A stretch of 64,000 nucleotides of DNA from Nageia nagi (lineage: Eukaryota; Pinophyta): positions 215,202,001 through 215,266,000 of the forward strand of contig JBITNC010000001.1 in assembly GCA_050084985.1 (NCBI GenBank), read 5' to 3'. Under the pieces are notes generated by a model. That model made no database searches, had not been told where the DNA came from, and saw nothing but the letters and a program-made list of their open reading frames with translations. Below, piece by piece: positions 1 through 10,500 of this stretch. The first letter of the stretch is position 1; the number at the start of each line of letters is the position of its first letter. The translations under genes and the position numbers were made by a program.

Positions 1-260
1 TTTAGTTAATTTTTCTTCAAGATGCCCAGGATCTTGTCCCTCTGATGACTGTGATTGTGAGTTTTTTCAGTTTCAGCTGATAAAAATTGCTCAACAACAC
101 CAGGACTTTCGTCAACAGTTTCAGCTTGCTGTGATGAGGTAGCTCTTCCTAAACCAACAGGTCTTCTTTGGGGGGGTTTTACTGGAGTGTGACCTCTACC
201 TCTACTACTCCTACTTTTATTACTAATAAATCTTCCCCTCTCATCTCTAGCTCTATTCAT
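1..260 (-). pseudogene. Gag N-terminus of an Athila-like element (copy C), cut by the window edge
   Basis: The frame opens at the ATG at 260 and begins MNRARDERGRFISNK, nearly identical to the Gag start of the complete copy at 48845. The arginine/glycine-rich start and the later VDESPGVVEQFLSAETE segment match that copy. Near position 65 a one-base change in a T-run shifts the frame, so the protein ends after 84 codons at 6-8, whereas the complete copy continues in frame. Gag would form the nucleocapsid of the retrotransposon particle. The rest of the element lies off the left edge. The 216-bp leader to its right and the LTR at 477-1934 have the same layout as in the complete copy, so the assignment is firm. 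Confidence 0.85.
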
Positions 261-454
261 TCATTCTAAATAATCAACTTTGAAATCAAATCTAAACAAG
301 TACAAAATAGTTTAACTGAAGAACTCTTGTATGGCTGCTACTCAAGACCACTCAAAGATCCCCTTTGAGGAAACATGGCTGCACATAATTTCTAATATGG
401 TACTGGTAGGAGTCCTACTACAAGAATTGTTGTCACCAGTCCTAACTAACACCT

Positions 455-472
455 TCCCTGGCAACGGCGCCA
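455..472 (-). promoter_or_regulatory. Primer-binding site, tRNA-Asp type (copy C)
   Basis: The plus strand reads TCCCTGGCAACGGCGCCA, four bases inside the LTR. It differs from the site of the complete copy (49040-49057) at one base (459, C to T). The intact form equals the 3' end of plant tRNA-Asp including CCA, recalled from memory, so the minus strand would anneal to that tRNA to prime reverse transcription. Confidence 0.8.
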
Positions 473-476
473 AAAA

Positions 477-1934
477 TGATGAGACGTCAATTCATCATTT
501 AATTTTTGTCAATCCTGAGTTGGTGTACAAGGCTATATGCAGTTGAGGACTCTGTTTTAACCCTTGTTCTACTTGGAAAATTCAAATTTCAATCATACAA
601 TAATGCTAAATTCAGACTTGCAGGACTTAAACTGGAAAGATAAAATTGCATTGAATGGAAGGAAATGGAGAAAACACACACACTAAGCTGCTATTGAATA
701 CTTTGCAGAAAACTGGAAATTGACATGAAACAAATAAGAGTCCTCTACCAGTAGGAGTGGGCCCCCTCTTCCCAGTAGAGACTCACAATTGAAAACAGTA
801 TTAAAGAATTGTCACACCTTTTTATTGCTTTTCCAAACGTACTGGTATAATCTCCTTACAAAAGCTAGTCCCCTTTTTCTGTCACTAAGTCTCTATTTAT
901 TCTAATAGGCTCCTATCTGCTTTTTAACTAATCTTTCTAAATATATACTATTTGACCTATTCATTTGGGTCATACAATCCTTCTTATCCTATGCTGTCTG
1001 CTGATATTCTGGAGATAATTCTGTAAAGATTAAGTCTAAAACAGAATTAGTTACTTTGTCCTTAAGACTAGTTCCTAATCGGAATAAGTCTACTTGACTT
1101 CTTCTTTGGCTCCCTAGTTTCTCTAACTGATCCACGTTCTTCTCTGTCTTCAATGTAGCTGTTATCTTAGCTCCGTGCGTTTGATTCTTCTATATTTCTG
1201 GAACTATAACTCAGGAGCCTTTCTGGCGCTATATTTCAGGAACCTTTCTGGAGCTACATTTCAGGAGCCTTTAAACAGTTTCTGGAGCCAAGCTTAAATC
1301 GCTTTCTGGAGCTTAAAATGAAGTCGCTTTCTGGTGCTAGTCTCAAGTCGCTTTCTGGTACTATTCTCAAGTCGCTTTCTGGTGCTATTCTCAAGTCGCT
1401 TTCTGGTGCTGGACTGAAGTCGCTTTCTGGTGCTAGACTTAAGTTGATTTCTGGAGCCAGACTAAAGTTGCTTTCTGGTGCTAAACTTCAGTTGATTTCT
1501 GGAGCCAGACTTGAGTCGCTTTCTGGTGCTAGACTGAAGTCGCTTTCTGGTGCTAGACTGAAGTCGGTTTCTGGAGCCAATCTTAAGTTGCTTTCTGGTG
1601 CTGGACGTAAGTCAATTTCTGGAGCTAGACTTATGCTGTTTCTGGAGCTTTCAATTAGATTACTCTAGAGCTAGAAACTTGATACTTGCAGCCATCATTC
1701 TTATGAGAAGTCAGAATATGTGCTCAGCAAACGTTATTCAAACATAAACAGTATTTTTTATGCATCAAAATTACAAATAACATTAATAAATGAAAGATCA
1801 AACAACTATGCATTCAACATTAAATTAGACAGTTTATAATAATTGGTAATATCATTCAAGTCATATTAGTGTTCCAAATGTCCTTAATATATCAAATAAA
1901 TGCATCAAAAATGAGACCACTTTGAGTCTCATCA
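477..1934 (-). repeat. 5' LTR of Athila-like copy C (1458 bp)
   Basis: The LTR runs from TGATGAG to CTCATCA, a 7-bp terminal inverted repeat. It aligns throughout with the LTRs at 40031-41420, 49062-50475 and 60522-62077. The PBS lies just left of 477 and gag further left, so this is the 5' LTR of a minus-strand element that leaves the window. It inserted 37 bp inside the 3' LTR of the older chromovirus-like element. The expected target duplication on the right is ATTAC (1935-1939), but its partner is not visible. Confidence 0.93.
1290..1650 (-). repeat. 24-bp minisatellite inside the LTR
   Basis: About 14 diverged units have the plus-strand core AAGTCGCTTTCTGGTGCT followed by AGACTT or GGACTG. 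The 24-bp period keeps a frame open on both strands, so a plus-strand reading looks like repeated LKSLSGAR. Related units in the other LTRs are mostly 25 bp, which closes that frame. No promoter or protein role is evident. Equivalent arrays lie at about 40850-41135, 49875-50190 and 61435-61780. Confidence 0.85.
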
Positions 1935-1971
1935 ATTACTAAATGTTGAAGGGATCCAAATTTTTAGATCA
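1935..1971 (-). repeat. Outer 37 bp of the 3' LTR of the chromovirus-like element
   Basis: These 37 bp match 51346-51382, the start of the same element's 5' LTR, with only a few differences. On the minus strand the LTR begins TGATCTAAAAATTTGGATCC. The rest was separated by insertion of Athila-like copy C and lies off the window. Confidence 0.8.
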
Positions 1972-1984
1972 TTCCTCCCCACTA
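1972..1984 (-). promoter_or_regulatory. Polypurine tract of the chromovirus-like element
   Basis: The minus strand reads AGTGGGGAGGAA and abuts the LTR start TGATC. It sits about 30 bp after the pol stop at 2012-2014, as expected for the plus-strand DNA primer. Confidence 0.7.
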
Positions 1985-2011
1985 AGAGAGAGCTTTTATC
2001 CCTAAAAGAAT

Positions 2012-2662
2012 TTAGGATGATGGAATGAGGTGAGGATAGAGCTCCCTCACTTGATCAACTGCATACCACTTGGCCTTGTGTGGATGTTGGCCCTTCACTC
2101 CAATATGCCACATCTCATGTATGCTACTACAAGATTATCATTATTTCTTTTCCAATACTACATCATCAACCAACACATTCATGTGCTTAGGGGCTAAATC
2201 TTCAACTAATAGTAACATGACACCTATATCTTTTGCAACTAAGGTTGGTTCATACAACTTCAAGTTCTCAACATTAATAACAAAATACATTTGTATATAG
2301 GGTGGTAAGTCCAATTGAAAAGCATTGTCCCCAACTTGATCAATAATGGTAAATGGACGATACCTTATGGGTTTCAACTTCTTTCCCTTACCATGCTATC
2401 TCTCCTTGCTAAGATTAAGCCATACTTGATCCCCATCCTGAAATTTATGATCCACCTATTGATGATCATGCTTCTCTTTATACTTGGATACATTTTCTTG
2501 CATTTTAGGCCAATAACAATACCTTTGTAGATTAGCAAGAGTTTTTTCAACACCAAAGTGTCCTGAAATATAAGAAGTATGAGTTTCCCTAATCAAATCA
2601 TTCCTCTCACCATTAGGAATACAAAGTTTGCCCAAATGAAAAAGTAATCCATCATGCAAGTG
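2012..2662 (-). pseudogene. Integrase and pol C-terminus of the chromovirus-like element
   Basis: Read on the minus strand, this is the last part of pol. Residues encoded near 2456-2660 are an H2C2 zinc-binding integrase segment (GHFGVEKTLANLQRYCYWPK, then the cysteine region lost). About 2230-2377 encodes the post-integrase domain (FTIIDQVGDNAFQLDLPPY). The frame ends with GVKGQHPHKAKWYAVDQVRE and PHLIPSS, stopping at 2012. There are several in-frame stops, including TAA TGA TAA in a row near 2134, and frameshifts remove most of the catalytic core. The upstream half continues at 30415 beyond the inserted Tat-like element: across the junction the peptide rejoins as NHDF-HLHDGLLF once one 5-bp target duplicate is discounted. 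Confidence 0.85.
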
Positions 2663-5329
2663 TGTAGACACTCAAAATAAACCCTATCTTTAATTTAATA
2701 AATAAATAAAGTATTTTTTCTAATATATATCACATTAAAATAATTATTGATTAAGATTGTGTAATATATGCACTGTGAATAATCTTAACCAAAGTAAATC
2801 AAGAATAGACTATGGGGATAGTCTGATCTCTGGAGAAGGCCATTTCCTTATCTATTGGGCATAGAAAAGTAATAGGAAAGGAAATAAAAGGAGTAAAGTG
2901 TGAGGAATTTAAGCAAAAGGCTTAGGGTAACAAGAGAGAAAGCAAAGGTGGATCACTAGTTCAGCATGAGCTTTCACAGTGTGTGAAACCTTGGCCTGAA
3001 TCTAGTGTAGCAGCTACAGTACAAGCTCTCACTCTCTAATAGTTTCCCAACTTTACTTTACCATGTAGTAGACACAGTTATACTAGCAACTCACAATTAT
3101 CATTTAGGAAACAAGCCAAGCTACCATGATGTAACCAAATTAAGAATGATAATTACGAGTACTAGATAAGAAAGATCAATATGGTTTCATATTACTGATA
3201 AAAACTATAGGTCTTCGAGAACAAATGTAATGAGCAATACTAGGTTCCCAACCCTTCTTTCACTTTATTTTCATATACTTATACTGCAGTAATGATAGTT
3301 ACAAGAATTGCAGAATAGAAATGTTTACAAAAATAGCTTCAAGATTCTAGCCTTCTTTTAACTAATACTACCTACATATGCCACTTGGTAGAATATTACA
3401 AAAATGGGGTAGATTGTAGATGATATGGCTTCTTGATAACTATGATCTGACCTCTCACTGGCCTCATCTCTACATTCTAGAATGCTCTACTTACCAGCTC
3501 TAGCTATTTGATCATTCCTTGATGACCTCATCACTTCTGGGACCTGATTTCATTCAAAATTATGAACATTATTCTCCTAGTGACATCATCTTCATACTTC
3601 TAGAATGCTCTACTTACTGACTCTAGCTATTTGATCATTCCTTGATGACCTCATCACTTTTGGGACCCAATTTCATTCAAAAATGTGAACATTGTTCTCC
3701 TAGTGATGTCATCTTCATACTTCTGGAATGTTCTACTCACTAGCTCTGGCTATTTGATCACTCCTTGATGACCTCATCACTTTTGGGACTCGATTTCATT
3801 CAAAAATGTGAACATCATTCTCCCTATGATGTCATCATCTCTACATTCTAGAATGTTCTAGTCATCAGCTCTAGCTATTTGATCATTCTTTGCTGACCTC
3901 ATCATCTCTAGAACCTGGGCTTTTCTACAACTGAGCTTTATCATTTCCTTCCGAAATGCTTTACTCACCGGCTTTGACTATTTGATCACTCCTTACTGAC
4001 CTCATCATCTCTAGAACCTAATCTTTACCAAAATGTGACTATCTTATCCTCTGTGATGTCATCATTTTATTTCGGAATGCTTTACTTCTAGAACACTTAA
4101 TTTATGAGCTTCAACTTCTTTGATTATATCTTGTTAACCTCACCTCTTCTGAAACCCAAGCTTTTCCATAACTAAGCTTTATCCTTTCTTCTGTGATGTC
4201 ATCATTTCATTTCAAAACACTTTATCTACTGACTCTGGCCTATTTTGTTTGCTCTAGAAAAACTCCTAGGGATCTTAAAATGAACTCATGATTGCAAGTA
4301 AAGTACACCAGGGCTTCAATAAAGAATTTATTATGTATGAATATACAATAATTATAACTCCTTATAAAAACATTAAATAAGATTTAAAATTATATTATCG
4401 AATCAATCTTTTTGAATATATATAAAACAAGTGGTCTTATGACCCTTGTCATTAAAAAATGACCATAGAGTGACCATTCTAATGTTAATATATAATTGCT
4501 AAAAAATCGGTGATGATCCATGAACAGTTAAACAATAAACAAATCTAAGCCTGGAATAGCCTAGTATGTATAATTTGTAATCATGGATATAGATGGAAGA
4601 TAACAACACCTCAAAATTTAGGTCAAGAGGTTACCTGGAATCTTGGGATGCCAAAACAAATGGATAACAAACCTTGAAGCTTATAAATTGAAGCTTTGTA
4701 CGTGAACAAAGGGACCCAATCTAACTATAGTGAAGCTCTACCAAAATCAAATTAGGAGATTATTAGCAAAAGGTTGTAAGCTTGATTAATAGCAAATCTC
4801 ATATCAACTATATTTCCATATTATGTTTTTCATTTGCTGATTAATATGTATGAATAGGTATGCTTTTGATGCTTTGTTCATTTTTTGTGTGTAGGGTCAA
4901 TACAGGAAAAGAATGACAGAAGTAAGCATGAAAGAGAACAACAAGGAATAGACAAAAACACTTCAAAATTCTATGAAGATTACTCCAGTGCATACAGAGC
5001 TGATCATCAATGATTCAAAGATCAGTTGATGGTAATTCACCAGATCAATAACAAAGGCCAAAGGTTTACAATGAACACAATGATGGCATAGAGAATGCAG
5101 AGTCATGCTTCAATTATTACTGATCCACACTGATTGTTATCAATCCATAATGATCACTATCGATGCTAATTAAAATAGATCAATAAGAACTCACTTTTTG
5201 TATTCAAATACTTTAGAATATAATATCATTATTATTATTGTTGTGTATTGTCGAATATGTTCATGATTAATTATGTTAAATGATTTATGTATCTAAATCG
5301 CATTTTAGGTTCATAATTTGATATACACA
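2663..5329 (+). repeat. 5' LTR of the Tat/Ogre-like element (2667 bp)
   Basis: Aligns end to end with 27734-30409. The differences seen are mostly transitions. It contains a block of five or more ~103-126-bp tandem repeats (about 3440-4260). The end is taken at ACACA because the PBS-like TGGCGCTAGAAGG follows three bases later. Confidence 0.92.
3440..4260 (+). repeat. ~124-bp tandem repeats in the LTR carrying TGA(C/T)(G/A)TCA-like sites
   Basis: Repeats are anchored by TATTTGATCA at about 3504, 3628, 3751, 3877 and 3980, spaced 124, 123, 126 and 103 bp, with further degenerate units to 4260. Each unit carries TGACCTCATCA and many a TGATGTCATC or TGACATCATC site. The right LTR has the same block at about 28540-29340. 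Position in the upstream part of the LTR and clustered bZIP-like palindromes suggest transcriptional enhancer repeats, which is inference. Confidence 0.7.
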
Positions 5330-5332
5330 ATC

Positions 5333-5350
5333 TGGCGCTAGAAGGAGGGC
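5333..5350 (+). promoter_or_regulatory. Putative primer-binding site of the Tat/Ogre-like element
   Basis: TGGCGCTAGAAGGAGGGC begins three bases after the LTR. It starts TGG, as sites pairing with tRNA CCA ends do. I cannot assign the tRNA with confidence. Confidence 0.6.
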
Positions 5351-6807
5351 CCCTTGCATGCATTTCAGAAAATTGAAGCAAAAATAGGATCAATTGCATA
5401 TTGTTTTGGTTTTATTTTTAAATCTATTTGCATCTTGTGGAATTACATACTAACTTAATCTGTTTGATCTGTTGCTGTGTTTTTGTTTTCTGTGTTCTCT
5501 AGATCATCGATGATCGTACTATAGTTGGTAATGATCACTGTGAAATCATCAACGATCTCTAAAAAATTGGTATGTTTTATAATCTGACCTAGATATAGTA
5601 AGTGTAATTATATATTTAAAATGATAGTCAATAAAACTGTGTGTGATCTCTCTGTTTAGAGTGCATCTAGGAAATGGGTAGTGAAAAGGTTAAATGCATT
5701 TGTTATTAATTTATTTTATATATAATGTTATGTATTTATTTGTAATGTTTTGGGTTAAGGGTACATATACATTAAATATTTTTTATCTTGTCTAATTATG
5801 CTCTCCCTTTACGCTTCGTGCGATCTAAGGTGACCAGAATAGACCTGATAAGAAGGGGTAATTAATTATTCTTTTCTTTTGTATTCACATTAACATTAAT
5901 TTAGTTAATTTATCCACATATAATCACCTCTTACCAAGTCTGCCCTTACCACTCCATTGGAGGTCGAAGGGATATGTGACTCTTGGAGGAGTAAATGAAT
6001 CATACTTAATTTGGAATGAACCTAAGGTAAATAAATCAAGTTTTTGAGTAGTATAAATCATATTAAAAAGTTAATGAATTGGGAGAATTCAAATACATTA
6101 AGTACTTTCACTTGACAAAGTATGCTCTCACTTTTGCGCTTATGCAATCTTAAGTGATCAGAAATAAGTTAAGTGAAAGAGGTAAAATTTATTCACATTT
6201 CATTTTTTATATACTTCACATTAAAACTCTTAAATATGTCTGCCCTTACCACTCCATTGGAGGTCGAAGGGATATGTGACTCTTGGAGGAGTAATTGAAC
6301 CTCACTTAACTAATCTATCCACACTTAATGACTTCTTACCAAGTCTGTTCTTACCACTCCATTGGAGGTCGAAGAGATATGTGACTAGTAAGAAGTGGGA
6401 ATTTATCACACATAATACTTCCATAGCTGGAAGGGGTTAATGAACATCATTAATAGGTTGGATAATGAATCACATTATAATTAAAAAGAACAATAGGGTT
6501 TACTAAGGTCAACACTCATTAAAAATAAATTTTGATTGTATCACATTAAAATAAGATAAGTAAATGGACATGAATGTTTGGGAGGGTAGTATGCATAAAT
6601 GTATCTTACTTGTTTAAATACATTTCATAAGGCCTTAAGAAATAATTGAACATTAACGAGTTGGATGTCACTACCAACCATTAATTATTACTTCTTTGTA
6701 ACCACCGACATAATGCACTTTAAACCATAGAGCCAGTTACACTTGGAAGTGATGACCAAGGTAACTTTCCTTTAGGTAGGAGTCAAAAAAGGAGACTCAT
6801 TTAGAAC
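5351..6807 (+). other. Leader of the Tat/Ogre-like element, first part, with repeated blocks
   Basis: No ORF. A ~55-bp block containing TACCACTCCATTGGAGGTCG occurs at about 5939, 6238 and 6343, the last diverging at its end. A second motif (TATGCTCTC, then GATC) precedes two of them at about 5799 and 6120, so part of the leader is a ~300-bp direct duplication. The block contains CTCCATTGGAG, a perfect inverted repeat. The leader resumes at 14935 after the inserted element. Confidence 0.75.
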
Positions 6808-7726
6808 TGTTTACAAATAAAATTGAGCGTGCAAATAAGTAAATAGGCAACTATCTACAAACTTAATATTATCTTTATTCTAGCTACGGATAGTAATTTA
6901 TTCTAGATAACAATAAACAACATAACCAATTAAGAAGTGTAATTGTACCAACCAAGACTGTAATTTGTGTACTTACCTCATGGAACATACCTGACAACAA
7001 AAGATGTAGATATTGGTGATGTAATGATGATAAGTTACCTTTCCCATAATGTCGTGACCTGCAAGGATGCAAAAAGAAGACCACGGGTAGTCTATTTCAG
7101 TGGTATAAGAGCACTGACGGTGTTCTTTTATTCACAAAGGAGTGTCGGTGGCCTTCGTTTGATAGTTTTGACCTCTTGATTAGGTCCAGAACTTCAATGT
7201 AGATGTCTTAGATAGTAGTATAATATCAGAATTGATTGTAGATGTTAGGATAGCTTGCATAAGGAAGCACACAAACCACAACCTTGTAGGCTGGTACCAA
7301 GAGATACCTTAAGGGGTAGCCACTTACAAGACCATACGCGGGATCATGTGTATCCTTGTTATCGTGGACTTACTATTAGATCCCTTATTTATATAGATAA
7401 TAGATAATACCACCCATGGGTCGGCGTGCATCCACATAAATAAGGTTAATTCATAAGATTTAAGATAAACACATTAATAAACAAGATAATTCATGCAATA
7501 CTCAAGATAATCCATGCAATATTCAAGATAACCCATGCAATATTCAAGATAACCCATGCAATATTCAAGATAACCTATGCAATATTCAAGATAACCCATG
7601 CAATATTCATATTCAAGCCAAACATTGATATTATCACTTTAATCCATTTAAGACATATAGTTAGGCCAAGCATATTTCATTTAATTTATTGATTTAAAAA
7701 CATAAATTCATTTTTATGTGTTAACA
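6808..7726 (-). repeat. 3' LTR of the pol-less minus-strand element
   Basis: Aligns with 14009-14929 and, reversed, with the LTRs at 31686-32560 and 37308-38182. It includes ~21-bp tandem units (AAGATAACCCATGCAATATTC) at about 7490-7612 and semi-palindromic motifs such as GACCACGGGTAGTC near 7081. Confidence 0.92.
7490..7612. repeat. 21-bp tandem repeat in the LTR
   Basis: Six units of AAGATAAYCCATGCAATAYTC. The same array is at about 14690-14815, and in reverse at about 31800-31880 and 37420-37510. The units are contiguous without unique spacers, so this is not a CRISPR array. Confidence 0.85.
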
Positions 7727-7740
7727 GATGCCCCACTTTG
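7727..7740 (-). promoter_or_regulatory. Polypurine tract of the pol-less minus-strand element
   Basis: The minus strand reads CAAAGTGGGGCATC directly before the 3' LTR. The plus-strand family member has the same tract just before 37308. Confidence 0.7.
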
Positions 7741-8294
7741 GATGTGAAATCAAAAGAAACATGAGGTGACTTGAGATTTTGCATTCAAAGTAAAAACACA
7801 ATATCATAGCAAACAATTTTGATAAGCAATGATAAACATTAACCATTCTGAACTTAAACAACATCATGATAAAGCTTATTAGTACTAGATATAGGTTGAG
7901 AAAACTCCCTTTTGATATTACCTTGGGCATGCTTGCCCCTTGCATTTTACTGTAGAAGGTGATAGCTTGATATGTCTGATCATCTGATAAGTTGATAATC
8001 TTGCTGTAATACTGATGACCCATGACAACAAACTTAACAACACACATGAAAATGATAGGACAAATGACTTGACCACACATGTCAACCGAATGACAACCTG
8101 ACAAGACCACATCACAAGACAAAACATGACAACACATGACAACACACATAACTAACTCACAAGAAAAGACATGATAACACACATGATCAACTCACAAGAC
8201 ATGATAACATACATGACCAACTCACAATACAAGCCATGATAACCCACATGATCAACTCACAAGACATGATAACACACATGACTAACTCATAGGG
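7741..8294 (-). other. 3' untranslated region of the pol-less element, with CACATGA-rich stretch
   Basis: From about 8040 to 8290 the plus strand is a degenerate run of ACAACACATGACAACTCACAAG-like words. The family member carries the same stretch reversed at about 36800-37060. Open frames here are by-products of this simple composition. Confidence 0.6.
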
Positions 8295-8775
8295 GAGAGC
8301 TAAGTTCCACACAACCGAGCTTTCACACCAAGAGGTGTACTGTAGTTGCATAAGAACCGAACTCTACAAAATAATGATAAGCTGATATGTGAGAGCTAAG
8401 TTCCACACAACTGAGCCTTTGCACCAAGAGGTGTACTACAGTTGCATAAGAACCGAACTCCACAAAATAATGATAAGCTGATATGTGAGAGCTAAGTTCC
8501 ACACAACTGAGCCTTCGCACCAAGAGGTGTACTGAAGTTGCATAAGAACCGAACTCTGCAAAATAAGTGATAAGCTGATATGTGAGAGCTAAGTTCCACA
8601 CAACTGAGCCTTCGCACCAAGAGGTGTACTATAATTGCATAGGAACTGAACTCCACAAAATAAGTGATAAGCTGATACATGAGAGCTAAGTTCTACACAA
8701 CTGAGCCTTCACACTAAGAAGTGTACTGTAGTTGTATAAGAATTGAACTTCACAAAACAAGTGATAAATTGATGA
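8295..8775. repeat. ~96-bp tandem repeat, five copies
   Basis: Copies begin GAGAGCTAAGTTC at 8295, 8391, 8487, 8584 and 8681, a period of 96-97 bp. Each contains CACCAAGAGGTGTACT or a variant. Five ~95-bp copies occur reversed in the family member at about 36330-36795. Confidence 0.9.
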
Positions 8776-8794
8776 AGTTGACACTCCACCAAGA

Positions 8795-9470
8795 GGCATG
8801 ATAAACTAATAATGGGAGCTAGAACTCCACTCATAAGCATGATAAGCTGATATTGAGAGCTGAAACTCCACTCATAGGCATGATAAGCTGATTATGGGAG
8901 TTGGGACTCCACTCATAGGCATGATAAGTTGATTATGGGAGCTGGGACTCCACTCATAGGCACATGATAAGCTGATAATGGGAGCTAGAACTCCACTCAT
9001 AAGCATGATAAGCTGATCATGGGAACTGGGACTCCACTCATAGGCACATGATAAGCTAATAATGGGAGCTGGAACTCCACTCATAAGCATGATAAGCTGA
9101 TCATGGGAGCTGGGACTCCACTCATAGGCATGATAAGCTGATTATGGGAGCTGGGACTCCACTCATAGGCACATGATAAGCTGATAATGGGAGTTGGAAC
9201 TCCACTCATAAGCATGATAAGCTAATCATGGGAGCTGGGACTCCACTCATAGGCACATGATAAGCTGATAATGGGAGCTAGAACTCCACTCATAAGCATG
9301 ATAAGCTAATCATGGGAGCTGGGACTCCACTCATAGGCACATGATAAGCTGATAATGGGAGCTAGAACTCCACTCATAAGCATGATAAGTTGATCATGGG
9401 AGCTAGGACTCCACTCATAGGCATGATAAGCTGATTATAGGAGCTGGGATTCAACTCATAGACATGATAA
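8795..9470. repeat. ~41-43-bp tandem repeat, about 15 copies
   Basis: Units contain GATAAGCTGAT, then GGGAGCTGGGACTCCACTCA and TAGGCA. Length alternates between 41 and 43 bp through an ACA insertion. GGGAGCTGGGACTCC is an imperfect hairpin. The family member has the same unit, reversed, at about 36016-36310. Confidence 0.9.
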
Positions 9471-9665
9471 GCTGATAATTTAGGTCTATAAACATGAAAC
9501 TCAAAGCAATATTCTCTTGGATATAACATTCATCAAATACCTATGATGCACCCATGATACTTAGATAAGCTGATAATTTAGGTCTACAAACATGAAACTC
9601 AAGGCAATATTCTCCTGGATATAACATTCATCAAACACCTATGATGCACCCATGATGCTTAGATA
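9465..9665. repeat. ~98-bp direct repeat, two copies
   Basis: Both copies begin GATAAGCTGATAATTTAGG (about 9465 and 9563) and end at CCCATGATRCTTAG. The same pair occurs reversed in the family member at about 35825-36015. Confidence 0.85.
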
Positions 9666-9895
9666 AGCTAATTTTCTAGATAAAGGAATGTAGGTGGTCC
9701 TTTCTTTGTAGACTTGAATGCCAGTGGTCTTATCCTAAGACCACGGGTGGTCCTTTCCTTAAAGATTCATTGAAAACTATGAAGATCAGGTCCCTATGAA
9801 TCACCCTTGGATTCCAAATTGATACCTATTTGCTCATCCATGTATACCAAATGCTCAAATCAAAATTCATCTTGAAATATGTGCCCTAACTTTTC

Positions 9896-9903
9896 TATAA
9901 AAG
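9896..9903 (+). promoter_or_regulatory. TATA box of the antisense plant-mobile-domain gene
   Basis: TATAAAAG lies in CTATAAAAGGGGCCCC, on the strand opposite to the host element and upstream of the gene's exons. The same promoter, in the same antisense orientation, survives at 35579-35586 in the family member although the gene body there is gone. That persistence supports a real promoter of the captured gene rather than a chance match. Confidence 0.65.
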
Positions 9904-10500
9904 GGGCCCCACCCTTCCTCATTTGATCACCCTATCATTTTCATAGCTGAGAGTATCCTAGAGCTTGAGAGACTGATTCAGAGAGGTTTAGCTGGTGATT
10001 TTGTTGCTATCACTAGGTGATTCTTCCTGTATTGCTATTGCATGTTATGGCCCTATTGATCACATGTTGAAATGGACACAGAGTTACCTTGGTGGCTGAT
10101 TATCCTACTATTCATTAGGTACATTACATCTCCTACCTCTTCCTTGCTATGCTTTTGCTTGTTTTTAGATTTTAGCTACCTATACACTAGTTTTTTGAAT
10201 TGCCCCTAGGGTTTTCCTGTTGAATGCCCTAGCCTTTTGTTTTTCCCTTTTCACTCTATTTTTTTGTATTTCTAGTATCATGGTTTCACTATGCTCATCT
10301 GTATGAACTTGTACCATGAATTTCATTGACCTTTGTGCACAAAAATAGGACCACTTGCAGTCCTTTCTACCCTAGTTTGGGCCATGGGTGGTCCTTTTCA
10401 CCTGCTCTAGACCGTGGGTGGTCCTCTTTACCAGTACTATTTTTGCTATCTTTGTTTTATATCTTGATACTGACTTGCCTTTTGTCATTTTTTCTTACAG
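9904..10500 (+). other. Leader and probable first intron of the antisense gene
   Basis: No ORF is conserved. The stretch ends with a good plant 3' splice site, TTTTTTCTTACAG, at 10500, and holds several semi-palindromic motifs (GACCGTGGGTGGTC near 10420). A plausible donor is GTGATT near 10017, but that is a guess. The sequence aligns in reverse with about 35060-35640 of the family member. Confidence 0.5.

Noticed and set aside
1318-1668. 116-codon plus-strand frame with repeated LKSLSGAR
   Set aside because: It is the 24-bp LTR minisatellite read in frame. The strand is opposite to the element, and the 25-bp versions in other LTRs break it.
7490-7612. Regular short repeats resembling a CRISPR array
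   Set aside because: Contiguous 21-bp tandem units with no unique spacers, located in an LTR of a plant element.
7721-8182. 153-codon minus-strand frame rich in CVVMCCHVLSC
   Set aside because: Starts in a CACATGA-rich simple stretch of the 3' untranslated region and runs into the LTR; the family member's version differs in frame.
8872-9090. 72-codon minus-strand frame (SPSSHDQLIMLMSGV)
   Set aside because: By-product of the 43-bp tandem array; not conserved in the family member.
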